DNA of 29,514 nucleotides from a virus. The translations under genes and the position numbers were made by a program. Shown piece by piece: positions 17,031-23,815 of the stretch. The notes beneath the pieces are model-generated. The model ran no database searches. It saw only the letters and a program-made list of their open reading frames with translations, and was not told the DNA's origin. The stretch is from the IMG/VR virus record IMGVR_UViG_3300017818_000073, positions 1-29,514 of that record; one strand, 5' to 3'. Numbering within the stretch: the first letter of the stretch is position 1; the number at the start of each line of letters is the position of its first letter.

Positions 17031-18347
17031 ATGACAGTATCATACGATAGATTGATTGAGAAATGGGCACCAGTGCTGAACGAAGAGTCAGTTGGTACTA
17101 TCTCAGATCATCATAAAAAAGCCGTAACTGCTGCAGTACTTGAGAATCAGGAAATCGCTCTTAGAGAAGAAGGTCTGATTGCTGAAGCTGCTCCAGGAAA
17201 CGCAACATCATCAGTAGCAAACTGGAATCCAGTATTAATTGCACTCGTAAGACGTGCTATGCCAAACTTAATGGCATATGACATCTGTGGTGTGCAGCCA
17301 ATGTCTGGTCCAACAGGTTTAATCTTCGCCATGAAGTCAAGATATGGCGGTGGTTCTACATCAAATAGAGAAGCATTATTCAACGAAGCTGAGACTCAGT
17401 TTTCTGGTGACAGTGCTGGTACTCACGACTCTGATAACGCTTCAGGTCTTAACGTTACTAACTTAGATTCAGACTCAACTGCTGATGACGCAAGACTAAC
17501 TGCATTAGCTGCAGGCGGTATGTCAACAGCCGAAGCTGAAGCTCATGGTTCTACCGGAGAGACTTCATTCAGAGAAATGGGTTTCACTATTGAAAAAGCA
17601 ACTGTGACTGCTAAGTCAAGAGCTCTTAAAGCTGAATACAGCTTAGAATTAGCTCAAGACCTTAAAGCAATTCATGGTCTTGACGCTGAGACAGAATTGG
17701 CAAACATCTTGTCAACAGAAATCTTAGCTGAAATCAATAGAGAAGTTATTAGAACTATTAACTCTCAAGCTAAAACTGGTGCTTTACAAACTAACACAGC
17801 TGTTAACGGTATCTTCAACGTACAGACAGATGCAGACGGCAGATGGTCAGTTGAGAAGTTCAAAGGTTTGATTCTTCAAATCGAAAGAGAGTCAAACATC
17901 ATTGCAAAAGAGACACGTAGAGGTAAAGGAAACTTTATCGTATGTTCATCTGATGTAGCATCTGCATTAGCTGCAGCTGGTATGATGGATTACACACCTG
18001 CAATGTCAACTAACTTAAATGTTGATGACACAGGTAATACCTTTGCCGGTATTATAAACGGTAGAACAAAAGTGTACATCGACCCGTATGCAAATACAGA
18101 CTATTGTACAGTAGGTTATAAGGGTACTAACCCATATGATGCTGGTCTTTTCTACTGCCCATACGTTCCATTAACAATGGTACGTGCAGTTGGTGAGGAC
18201 ACATTCCAGCCAAAAATTGGTTTTAAAACCAGATATGGAATGGCATCAAACCCATTCGTAGGTGCAACACCTGCTGATGGCCTAGCCGCTGTTAAGACTA
18301 ACCAGTACTACAGAATATTCAGAGTTGACAATATTCTAGGTGCTTAA
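17031..18347 (+). CDS. 23: major capsid protein gp23
   Basis: A 438-residue HK97-fold major capsid protein, shorter than T4 gp23 (521) as usual in marine relatives. Signatures are NPVLIALVRRAMPNLMAYDICGVQPMSGPTG (near 66-96), FREMGFTIEKATVTAKSRALKAEYSLELAQDLKA, and the C-terminal VGYKGTNPYDAGLFYCPYVPL. A gp21 cleavage site, I-A-E/A at residues 50-53, matches the place where the propeptide is removed. GGGAG (17017-17021) ends 9 bases before the ATG. Codons are visibly richer in C-ending forms than in the early genes, consistent with high expression. A strong terminator lies 24 bases after the stop. Confidence 0.96.
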   Translation: MTVSYDRLIEKWAPVLNEESVGTISDHHKKAVTAAVLENQEIALREEGLIAEAAPGNATSSVANWNPVLIALVRRAMPNLMAYDICGVQPMSGPTGLIFAMKSRYGGGSTSNREALFNEAETQFSGDSAGTHDSDNASGLNVTNLDSDSTADDARLTALAAGGMSTAEAEAHGSTGETSFREMGFTIEKATVTAKSRALKAEYSLELAQDLKAIHGLDAETELANILSTEILAEINREVIRTINSQAKTGALQTNTAVNGIFNVQTDADGRWSVEKFKGLILQIERESNIIAKETRRGKGNFIVCSSDVASALAAAGMMDYTPAMSTNLNVDDTGNTFAGIINGRTKVYIDPYANTDYCTVGYKGTNPYDAGLFYCPYVPLTMVRAVGEDTFQPKIGFKTRYGMASNPFVGATPADGLAAVKTNQYYRIFRVDNILGA

Positions 18348-18370
18348 GTCTTAGTACTTATATTGAAGGA

Positions 18371-18396
18371 AGGGGAGCTACGGCTCCTCTTTTTTT
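18371..18396 (+). terminator. rho-independent terminator after the capsid gene
   Basis: AGGGGAGC (18371-18378) pairs with GCTCCTCT (18383-18390, one G-U pair) around the loop TACG, closed by C-G. This is a UNCG-type ultra-stable tetraloop. It is followed by a run of seven T (18390-18396). It is the only clear intrinsic terminator in the window and would insulate abundant capsid mRNA. Confidence 0.9.
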
Positions 18397-18397
18397 G

Positions 18398-18405
18398 TAT
18401 AAATA
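18398..18405 (+). promoter_or_regulatory. late promoter (TATAAATA) abutting the capsid terminator
   Basis: Exact late octamer one base after the terminator T-run. With T4 spacing the start site would be at about 18411, which is the A of the ATG of the next gene, so this mRNA may be leaderless. Confidence 0.75.
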
Positions 18406-18410
18406 ACAGT

Positions 18411-18551
18411 ATGGAATTATTCTTAATAACATTGTTTGTATTCATGTCATTCACAGCTTCAAGTTTGTCACTAGCAGCTATGCTTAATAGACCAATAAAA
18501 GGAAGTTGTGGTGGAATAAATTGTAGGTGTAAAGATGGCACTAACGAATAA
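18411..18551 (+). CDS. NqrM-like small membrane protein
   Basis: A 46-residue protein with a hydrophobic N-terminal segment (residues 2-24) followed by NRPIKGSCGGINCRCKDG. The order transmembrane helix, then R-x-I-x-GSCGG, then further cysteines is the signature of NqrM (DUF539). In bacteria, NqrM helps install the iron centre of the Na+-translocating NADH:quinone reductase. Cys33, Cys38 and Cys40 are candidate metal ligands. It is shorter than bacterial NqrM and lacks the usual longer Cys-rich tail. The frame is open upstream to 18363, but that start lies before the terminator; the ATG at 18411 follows the late promoter. It overlaps the next gene by 17 bases. Function in infection is inference. 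Confidence 0.65.
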   Translation: MELFLITLFVFMSFTASSLSLAAMLNRPIKGSCGGINCRCKDGTNE

Positions 18552-19101
18552 CTTTAACTATTTACAACCCACAGGGTTTAAATTAGTTATAGATAGAAAA
18601 AATTATCCAAATTTAGAATTCTTTTGTCAGGATTTTACTCATGCTGGTGTTATTATGAACACTGCAGATTTAGGATATAAAAAGATAGCATCTATTCCTT
18701 TTGTAGGCGACAAGTTAACTTATAACGAAATGCTTTCAAACATCATTTTGGATGAAGATATGCAATCTTATATTGAGATGCATAACTGGATGAGAAGAAT
18801 ACTTGATCAAGATAATGTAACAGCATTAGATAGATTTAAGAATGCTACACAAAATCCACCAGCGCAATCTGATATTACTCTATCGATATTAAATAGTTCG
18901 AATAATGCTGTTGCGCAAATTATATATAGAGATAGTATACCAGTTGCATTGACTGATATACAGTTTCAAGCAACTAGTGGTGCAGAATCATTCTTGACAT
19001 TTGGAGCATCATTTAGATTTACTTATTTTGACATTAAGACATTCAACGCAACAACCGGAGCAATTACAGATTCATTTAGTGTAACTGGCAGCACTGGTTA
19101 A
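18535..19101 (+). CDS. tail-tube-fold protein (gp19-like paralogue)
   Basis: A 188-residue virion-type protein. Its pattern parallels gp19 block by block: TGFKLVID at the N-terminus, then LEFFCQDFTHAG (as FLCETAQLPG), then IPFVGDKLTYNEMLSNIILDEDMQSYIEMHNWMRRI (as FRGRQLKMAGDRTFDVWTVTIINDTDFAIRNAMERWMN), and a closing beta segment FLTFGASFRFTYFDI. It is therefore likely to adopt the tube fold that T4 also uses for gp48 and gp54. In many marine T4-like genomes this slot after gene 23 is annotated as gene 3 or a tail tube-like protein; I see no good match to T4 gp3. It is translated after, and overlaps, the NqrM-like gene. Confidence 0.75.
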   Translation: MALTNNFNYLQPTGFKLVIDRKNYPNLEFFCQDFTHAGVIMNTADLGYKKIASIPFVGDKLTYNEMLSNIILDEDMQSYIEMHNWMRRILDQDNVTALDRFKNATQNPPAQSDITLSILNSSNNAVAQIIYRDSIPVALTDIQFQATSGAESFLTFGASFRFTYFDIKTFNATTGAITDSFSVTGSTG

Positions 19102-19103
19102 CA

Positions 19104-19111
19104 TATAAATT
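19104..19111 (+). promoter_or_regulatory. degenerate late promoter (TATAAATT) before uvsY
   Basis: Seven of eight bases match the late octamer, in a 27-base gap. The expected start near 19117 would leave a 12-base leader that holds GGAG (19120-19123). Confidence is lower because the sequence is AT-rich. Confidence 0.5.
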
Positions 19112-19128
19112 ATATTATTGGAGATATT

Positions 19129-19575
19129 ATGCTTAACTTGAAACAGGTCCACTCTATGTGGATTAAAGATTGTAAAATTGATTCTTTTCAACTCGATGAA
19201 ACTTCTCGCAAAACGCCATCCTTACATGCTAAATACATTCAAATGTGGTCTACTGCAAAATTAGAATTAAGGCGTGCTGAACGTTCGCAGAAAAGTTTAT
19301 TAAAGGAAAAGTGGTTGTATTATAACGGTAAGATGGATCATGAAACTTTAAAAGAAAAAGGTTGGAATCCAGATCCCTTTGACGGTTTAAAGGTACTTAA
19401 AGGCGAAATGGATTATTATTATGACAGCGATCCAGAAATACAGCAATCAGAAGAATTAATACAATACTGGAAAACATATGTAGAAACAGTAACAGAGATA
19501 ATAGATAATTTAAAATGGCGACACCAAACAATATCGAACATGATCAGATGGAAACAATTCGAGTCAGGAAATTAA
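19129..19575 (+). CDS. uvsY: UvsY recombination mediator
   Basis: A 148-residue protein (T4 UvsY is 137). UvsY is the mediator that loads the UvsX recombinase onto gp32-coated single-stranded DNA. The helical block HAKYIQMWSTAKLELRRAERSQKSLLKEKWLYYNGKMD (about 29-66) aligns well by eye with the corresponding T4 segment, which has the same spacing of Lys/Arg and the YYxGK/R end. The C-terminus IRWKQFESG matches the T4 ending in FEAG. GGAG 5 bases before the ATG supports the start. Its 3' end overlaps uvsW by up to 60 bases, and uvsY-uvsW is the standard pair. Confidence 0.92.
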   Translation: MLNLKQVHSMWIKDCKIDSFQLDETSRKTPSLHAKYIQMWSTAKLELRRAERSQKSLLKEKWLYYNGKMDHETLKEKGWNPDPFDGLKVLKGEMDYYYDSDPEIQQSEELIQYWKTYVETVTEIIDNLKWRHQTISNMIRWKQFESGN

Positions 19576-21020
19576 ATCACGCAATTCTTAAAGTTGAATG
19601 CGATAGAAGTGCAGGTGCAGAATTAAGAGAATTCTTTTCTTTTTATGTACCAGGATATAAATTTATGCCTGCATATCGTAATCGATTATGGGACGGTAAG
19701 ATCAGATTGTATAATCAAACAACAGGTGAAATATCTGCAGGGCTGTTTCCACAGATCATTTCATTTGCAGAAGCTCGTGAATATAAAATTGATATAGAAG
19801 AATCAGATTATGGCAGTCCTAATGAAGGAAATAAGATTAATCCTGAATTTATGATGAAGTTTATTGAAGCTTTAAACTTACCATTTAAAATAAGAGATTA
19901 TCAATTTGATGCAGTATGTACTGGAATACAAAGAAAGAATGCGATACTGTTATCGCCGACTGGTTCTGGTAAATCATTAATAATATATGTACTTATGAGA
20001 TACATGTTATCTTCTTTTGATAATGATATTCTTATAATAGTACCAACTACTTCTTTAGTTGAACAAATGTATAATGATTTTAAAACATACGGCTATGATG
20101 TAGAAAAACATTGTCATAGAATATATTCAGGTAAAGATAAAAATACATCTAAAAGAGTTGTGATTAGTACATGGCAATCAATATATAAATTTCAAGCAGA
20201 TTGGTTTCATAGATTTGGTACAGTATTTGGTGATGAATGTCATGGATTTAAATCAAAATCTTTAACAACTATAATGAATAAATGTTCAGAAGCTGAATAC
20301 AGATTTGGAACTACAGGTACATTGGACGGCGCTTTAACACACGAATTAGTATTACAAGGATTATTTGGAAAGGTATATAGAGTTACTAGTACTAGAGCTC
20401 TACAAGATAATGACACTCTCGCAAAACTAAGTATCAAAAGAATCATACTCAATTACGATGATCAAATTAAGAAAAATTTTGGAAAGAAAACATATCAAGA
20501 AGAAATTGAATTTATAGTCACTAATAATAAACGTAATACATTTATAAAAAACTTAACACTCGATTTAAAAGGTAATACATTAGTTTTATATAACTACGTA
20601 GAAAAACATGGTAAGCCACTTTATAATATGATTAAAGATGAAGCACATGAAGATCGCAGAATTTTTTTCGTATCAGGAGAAACAGCAGCAACTGATCGTG
20701 AAGCTATAAGAGCAATAGTAGAAAAACAGAAACATTCGATTACAGTTGCATCACTCGGTACTTTTAGCACTGGTATAAATATTAGGAACCTACATAATAT
20801 TGTCTTTGCATCTCCATCTAAATCTCAGATAAGAGTATTGCAAAGCATAGGAAGAGGTTTAAGAAAAACTGATGACGGTAAAAGCACTACGCTTTATGAT
20901 ATTATAGATGATATAATCTGGAAGTCAAGAAAAAATTTTGGTATTACGCACGCTGATGAAAGACTTAGAATCTATGGAAGAGAGAAATTTAATCACAAAA
21001 CCTATAGAGTAGATTTATGA
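19515..21020 (+). CDS. uvsW: UvsW DNA/RNA helicase
   Basis: A 501-residue superfamily 2 helicase (T4 UvsW is about 502). In T4 it unwinds R-loops and branched DNA and shuts off origin replication in favour of recombination-driven replication. Visible motifs are Walker A SPTGSGKS (147-154), IIVPTTSLVEQ (motif Ia, 174-184), DECH (240-243), TTGTL (266-270), VASLGTFSTGINI (411-423) and QSIGRGLR (443-450). The N-terminal AELREFFSFYVPGYKF and WDGKIRLYN are UvsW-specific. By alignment to T4, the ATG at 19548 (METIRVRKLNH) may be the true start; neither has a good ribosome-binding site. Gene end overlaps the next gene (ATGA). Confidence 0.95.
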   Translation: MATPNNIEHDQMETIRVRKLNHAILKVECDRSAGAELREFFSFYVPGYKFMPAYRNRLWDGKIRLYNQTTGEISAGLFPQIISFAEAREYKIDIEESDYGSPNEGNKINPEFMMKFIEALNLPFKIRDYQFDAVCTGIQRKNAILLSPTGSGKSLIIYVLMRYMLSSFDNDILIIVPTTSLVEQMYNDFKTYGYDVEKHCHRIYSGKDKNTSKRVVISTWQSIYKFQADWFHRFGTVFGDECHGFKSKSLTTIMNKCSEAEYRFGTTGTLDGALTHELVLQGLFGKVYRVTSTRALQDNDTLAKLSIKRIILNYDDQIKKNFGKKTYQEEIEFIVTNNKRNTFIKNLTLDLKGNTLVLYNYVEKHGKPLYNMIKDEAHEDRRIFFVSGETAATDREAIRAIVEKQKHSITVASLGTFSTGINIRNLHNIVFASPSKSQIRVLQSIGRGLRKTDDGKSTTLYDIIDDIIWKSRKNFGITHADERLRIYGREKFNHKTYRVDL

Positions 21021-21505
21021 ATATAAAACAATTTAAGCTTACTAATAATGAAGAAATAATATGTGAAGTTATAGAATGGAACACTGGAGATGATCCTGGT
21101 GACATTCTTGTAAAAAGAGCATTAAGAGTTATATCTGTAGAAGACTATCAAAAAGGTTGGAGATTCTTTGCATTTAGACCTTGGATGTCATTTCAAGATG
21201 ATCCAGATTTATTACAAACTTTAAATTCTTCTCATGTAATAGTTACAACAAATCCGTCTCCTAATTTATTAAAACATTATGAAAGATGCTTAAAACGTAT
21301 AGTACGTGAAGTCGAAAATGAAAAATCCGGTGGAAAAAAGATTTATGCTAATCTAGATGAAATACAAGATGAATTAAGAGAATTAACTGATGATGAAATG
21401 GATGACTTTTTAGCCAATAAATACGGTGCAGTTGAAGAGGATAGTTTTCTTTCTGATTCTGGCAGTGATAATATTATTAAATTCAAACCAAAAACTTTCC
21501 ATTAA
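21017..21505 (+). CDS. conserved hypothetical protein after uvsW
   Basis: A 162-residue protein overlapping uvsW by 4 bases (ATGA). The N-terminus IKQFKLTNNEEIICEVIEW resembles the beta-strand opening of Sm/LSm-like folds, but this is weak and by eye only. The middle has an aromatic block (GWRFFAFRPWMSFQDD, residues 54-69). The C-terminal half is acidic and helical, with a Lys/Arg patch ERCLKRIVREVENEKSGGKK. No membrane segment, metal motif or enzyme signature is seen. Proteins of this shape follow uvsW in marine T4-like phages, so it is likely conserved, function unknown. Confidence 0.75.
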   Translation: MNIKQFKLTNNEEIICEVIEWNTGDDPGDILVKRALRVISVEDYQKGWRFFAFRPWMSFQDDPDLLQTLNSSHVIVTTNPSPNLLKHYERCLKRIVREVENEKSGGKKIYANLDEIQDELRELTDDEMDDFLANKYGAVEEDSFLSDSGSDNIIKFKPKTFH

Positions 21506-21593
21506 AGGGTATATCCCCTCTTCCTCAGATATACTATCTTATTTTACCACACTTTTCACCATTTGTACACCGTTATTTTTAGCACTAAGAGAA

Positions 21594-22106
21594 ATGAAAT
21601 ATATGAAAATGAACATGAAAATTTTTAAAGATAAAGTAGATAACTTTTTCAAATGGGTAAAAGGAACTGAACTTGTTGAACTCGATAATATCGATGTTTC
21701 AGAAGATCCTGTAAGACCTGAGCTTGATGTAGAATTTAGATTAAACTATGATCGTAAGATTTTTGGTCTAAAATATCAAGATAATATTGAAGGTATTATT
21801 TGTGTTGCTTATACAAATGATGTACCACACAATGTTAAAGAATTAGATCTTATGAGTCAGACTGCACACTTTAAAAAAGATCCTAACACAGCAGTAGCTT
21901 ATACAGTTTGGTCACGCAAAAGAGGTGCTGGTAAAGAAATCGTAAAAAAGTTATCAGAACATTGTAAAAATCTTTCTTATATAGAGAAATTAGTTACACT
22001 TTCACCATTAACACCTATGGCTACACATTTCCATATCAGTAATGGTGCAAAGTTGATAAGCATCAATCACACATCACAAAACTTCGAATACAAGTTATCA
22101 TCTTAA
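21594..22106 (+). CDS. GNAT-like acetyltransferase-type protein
   Basis: About 170 residues. The core reads like a GNAT fold: strand IIC VAYTND, then AVAYTVWS, then R-K-R-G-A-G (residues 108-113), matching the acetyl-CoA pyrophosphate loop Q/R-x-x-G-x-G/A. Helix KEIVKKLSEHC follows, then strand LVTLSPLTP and helix MATHFHISNGAKLI, matching motif B. Substrate is unknown. The frame is open up to 21426, but that extension overlaps the previous gene and lacks support, so I place the start at the ATG cluster 21594-21615; exact start is unsure. It lies just before gene 55. Classification as a GNAT is moderately supported. Confidence 0.65.
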   Translation: MKYMKMNMKIFKDKVDNFFKWVKGTELVELDNIDVSEDPVRPELDVEFRLNYDRKIFGLKYQDNIEGIICVAYTNDVPHNVKELDLMSQTAHFKKDPNTAVAYTVWSRKRGAGKEIVKKLSEHCKNLSYIEKLVTLSPLTPMATHFHISNGAKLISINHTSQNFEYKLSS

Positions 22107-22115
22107 AAGAAAAAA

Positions 22116-22157
22116 TACTATTGTACTTTTGCATAAAATTGGTGTATAATAGTACTA
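22116..22157 (+). promoter_or_regulatory. sigma70-type phage promoter before gene 55
   Basis: TTGTAC (22121-22126) and TATAAT (22145-22150) are separated by 18 bases. TACTTTT (22124-22130) lies 14 bases before the -10 and recurs before genes 45 and hsp20. The downstream tract TACTATAAAATAAAG is repeated before gene 45. The -35 and -10 sit in the two arms of an imperfect inverted repeat (22116-22126 and 22144-22154, 10 of 11 pairs). Confidence 0.8.
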
Positions 22158-22175
22158 TAAAATAAAGGATTAGCT

Positions 22176-22757
22176 ATGGCACGTAAAAAAAGCATACATT
22201 ATGTCAACAATTCTGATTTTTCTACCGCAGTGGTTGAATATGTTGAAAGAGTAGAAAAAGCTAGAAAAGAAGAGACAAAGATTCCTACAGTACCAGACTA
22301 TATAGCTCAATGCTTTCTCAGAATCGCAGAAGGTTTATCACACAAAGCTAACTTCATAAGATATACTTATAGAGAAGAAATGGTAATGGACGCAGTTGAA
22401 AATTGTTTAAAAGCAATAGGGAACTATAACTTAGAAGCAGCAACAAGAACTGGTAAACCAAATGCATTTGCATATTTTACTCAGATAACGTGGTATGCTT
22501 TTTTAAGAAGAATAACAAAAGAAAAGAAACAACAAGAAATAAAAATAAAGTATTTAACTAAATCGGGTATTGATAGTTTTGTTGATGTTGGTACTGAAGC
22601 AACCGCTGCAGATACAGCAGCACACTTTGTAGATACTCTTAAAGATAGAATAGCTAGAGTACGAAGTGCTGATAATGAGATAAAAGAAATAGTTAAAAAG
22701 GAAAGAAAGAAGCGTAAAGTTAAAATAGCAGATTCAGATTTAAGTGAGTTTATGTAA
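22176..22757 (+). CDS. 55: late-transcription sigma factor gp55
   Basis: A 193-residue protein (T4 gp55 is 185). gp55 is a minimal sigma factor that binds host RNA polymerase and recognises TATAAATA; in T4 it works with gp33 and the gp45 clamp. The helical region with IAEGLSHKANFIRYTYREEMVMDAVENCLKAIGNYN (near 50-85) followed by PNAFAYFTQITWYAFLRRITKEKKQQ (about 95-120) corresponds to sigma region 2, which contacts the polymerase clamp and the -10. There is no full region 4. AAAGGA precedes the ATG. The exact late octamers upstream in this window are its expected targets. The stop overlaps gene 47 (TAATG). Confidence 0.93.
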   Translation: MARKKSIHYVNNSDFSTAVVEYVERVEKARKEETKIPTVPDYIAQCFLRIAEGLSHKANFIRYTYREEMVMDAVENCLKAIGNYNLEAATRTGKPNAFAYFTQITWYAFLRRITKEKKQQEIKIKYLTKSGIDSFVDVGTEATAADTAAHFVDTLKDRIARVRSADNEIKEIVKKERKKRKVKIADSDLSEFM

Positions 22758-23815
22758 TGAAAATAGCTATATTGACTGATACACATTGTGGTATCAGAAA
22801 TTCATCTGAAGTTTTTTTAGACAATGCTGAAGATTTTTATACAAACATATTTTTTCCAGAGTGTGAAAAGCACGGTGTAAAACAAATAATACATCTTGGT
22901 GATTATTACGACCATCGTAAGTTTGTAAACTTTAAAGCTTTAAACCAAAACCGTAGAGTATTCCTTGATCAATTAAGAAAAAATAATATGACTATGGATA
23001 TCATACCAGGGAATCACGATACTTATTATAAAAATACAAACGAACTTAATGCGTTAAAAGAATGTTTAGGGCATTATATGAATGAAATCCATATTGTTAT
23101 GGAACCAACAGTTATGCAATACGGATCATTAAGTATGGGGCTCCTTCCGTGGATATGTCCAGATAATTATGAACAGTCTATGAATTTTATAAGAGACTGT
23201 AAAGCTGATTGGTTAGGTGCACACCTCGAATTAGCTAACTTTGAAATTGGTAGAGGCATAATGGCTCATGGTGGTATGGACCCTAATTTGTTTAAAAAAT
23301 TTGAACAAGTATTATCTGGACATTATCACACTGCATCTAAAAAAGACAATATATGGTATCTTGGTAACCCTATGGAATTCTTTTGGTCAGATGCTCATGA
23401 TCCAAAATATTTTCATATACTTGATACTGAAACAAGACAAATTGAAAAGATAAGAAATAATTACACATTATTTGAAAAAATTGTGTACAATGACAAAAAA
23501 ATAGATTATAATAACTATAATAAAAATTTATCTAAAAAGTTTGTAAAAGTTGTAGTTGCAGAAAAAACTGATCCTTTTACTTTCGACAGATTCATTGATA
23601 ACATTCAGAATCAAGACATATATGAATTAAAGATAGCAGAAAACTTTAATGAATTTATGGGTGAAAATGTTAATGATGAAGAAGTTAATTTTGAAGATAC
23701 AACAGAAATAGTAGATACGTATATTGAGGCAGTGGATACTGATTTAGACAAAGATAAAATCAAGATTCAAATGAGAGAATTGATGACTGAAGCACAGGCA
23801 CTTGAAATAGCATGA
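22757..23815 (+). CDS. 47: recombination nuclease subunit gp47 (Mre11-like)
   Basis: A 352-residue metallophosphoesterase (T4 gp47 is 339). With gp46 it forms the Mre11-Rad50-like complex that resects DNA ends for recombination-dependent replication and host DNA degradation. Metal ligands are visible: DTH (Asp8, His10), HLGDYYD (Asp49), PGNHD (Asn86, His87), MAHGG and SGHYH. All five phosphoesterase motifs are present, so the enzyme should be active. The C-terminal 60 residues are acidic and helical, as expected for the gp46-binding part. It overlaps gene 55 by 1 base and gene 46 by 4, giving a tightly coupled 55-47-46 operon. Confidence 0.94.
   Translation: MKIAILTDTHCGIRNSSEVFLDNAEDFYTNIFFPECEKHGVKQIIHLGDYYDHRKFVNFKALNQNRRVFLDQLRKNNMTMDIIPGNHDTYYKNTNELNALKECLGHYMNEIHIVMEPTVMQYGSLSMGLLPWICPDNYEQSMNFIRDCKADWLGAHLELANFEIGRGIMAHGGMDPNLFKKFEQVLSGHYHTASKKDNIWYLGNPMEFFWSDAHDPKYFHILDTETRQIEKIRNNYTLFEKIVYNDKKIDYNNYNKNLSKKFVKVVVAEKTDPFTFDRFIDNIQNQDIYELKIAENFNEFMGENVNDEEVNFEDTTEIVDTYIEAVDTDLDKDKIKIQMRELMTEAQALEIA

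Noticed and set aside
18363-18410. Longer start for the NqrM-like gene at 18363
   Set aside because: It would require translation through the terminator stem and T-run; the ATG at 18411 after the late promoter gives the expected membrane-helix start.
21506-21530. AGGGTATATCCCCT as a possible terminator after the gene at 21017
   Set aside because: The stem is only 3-4 bp and no T-run follows.
21426-21593. N-terminal extension of the GNAT-like frame with hydrophobic residues
   Set aside because: The first half overlaps the preceding gene in another frame, no ribosome-binding site supports the ATG at 21426, and the hydrophobic look is expected from AT-rich out-of-frame translation.
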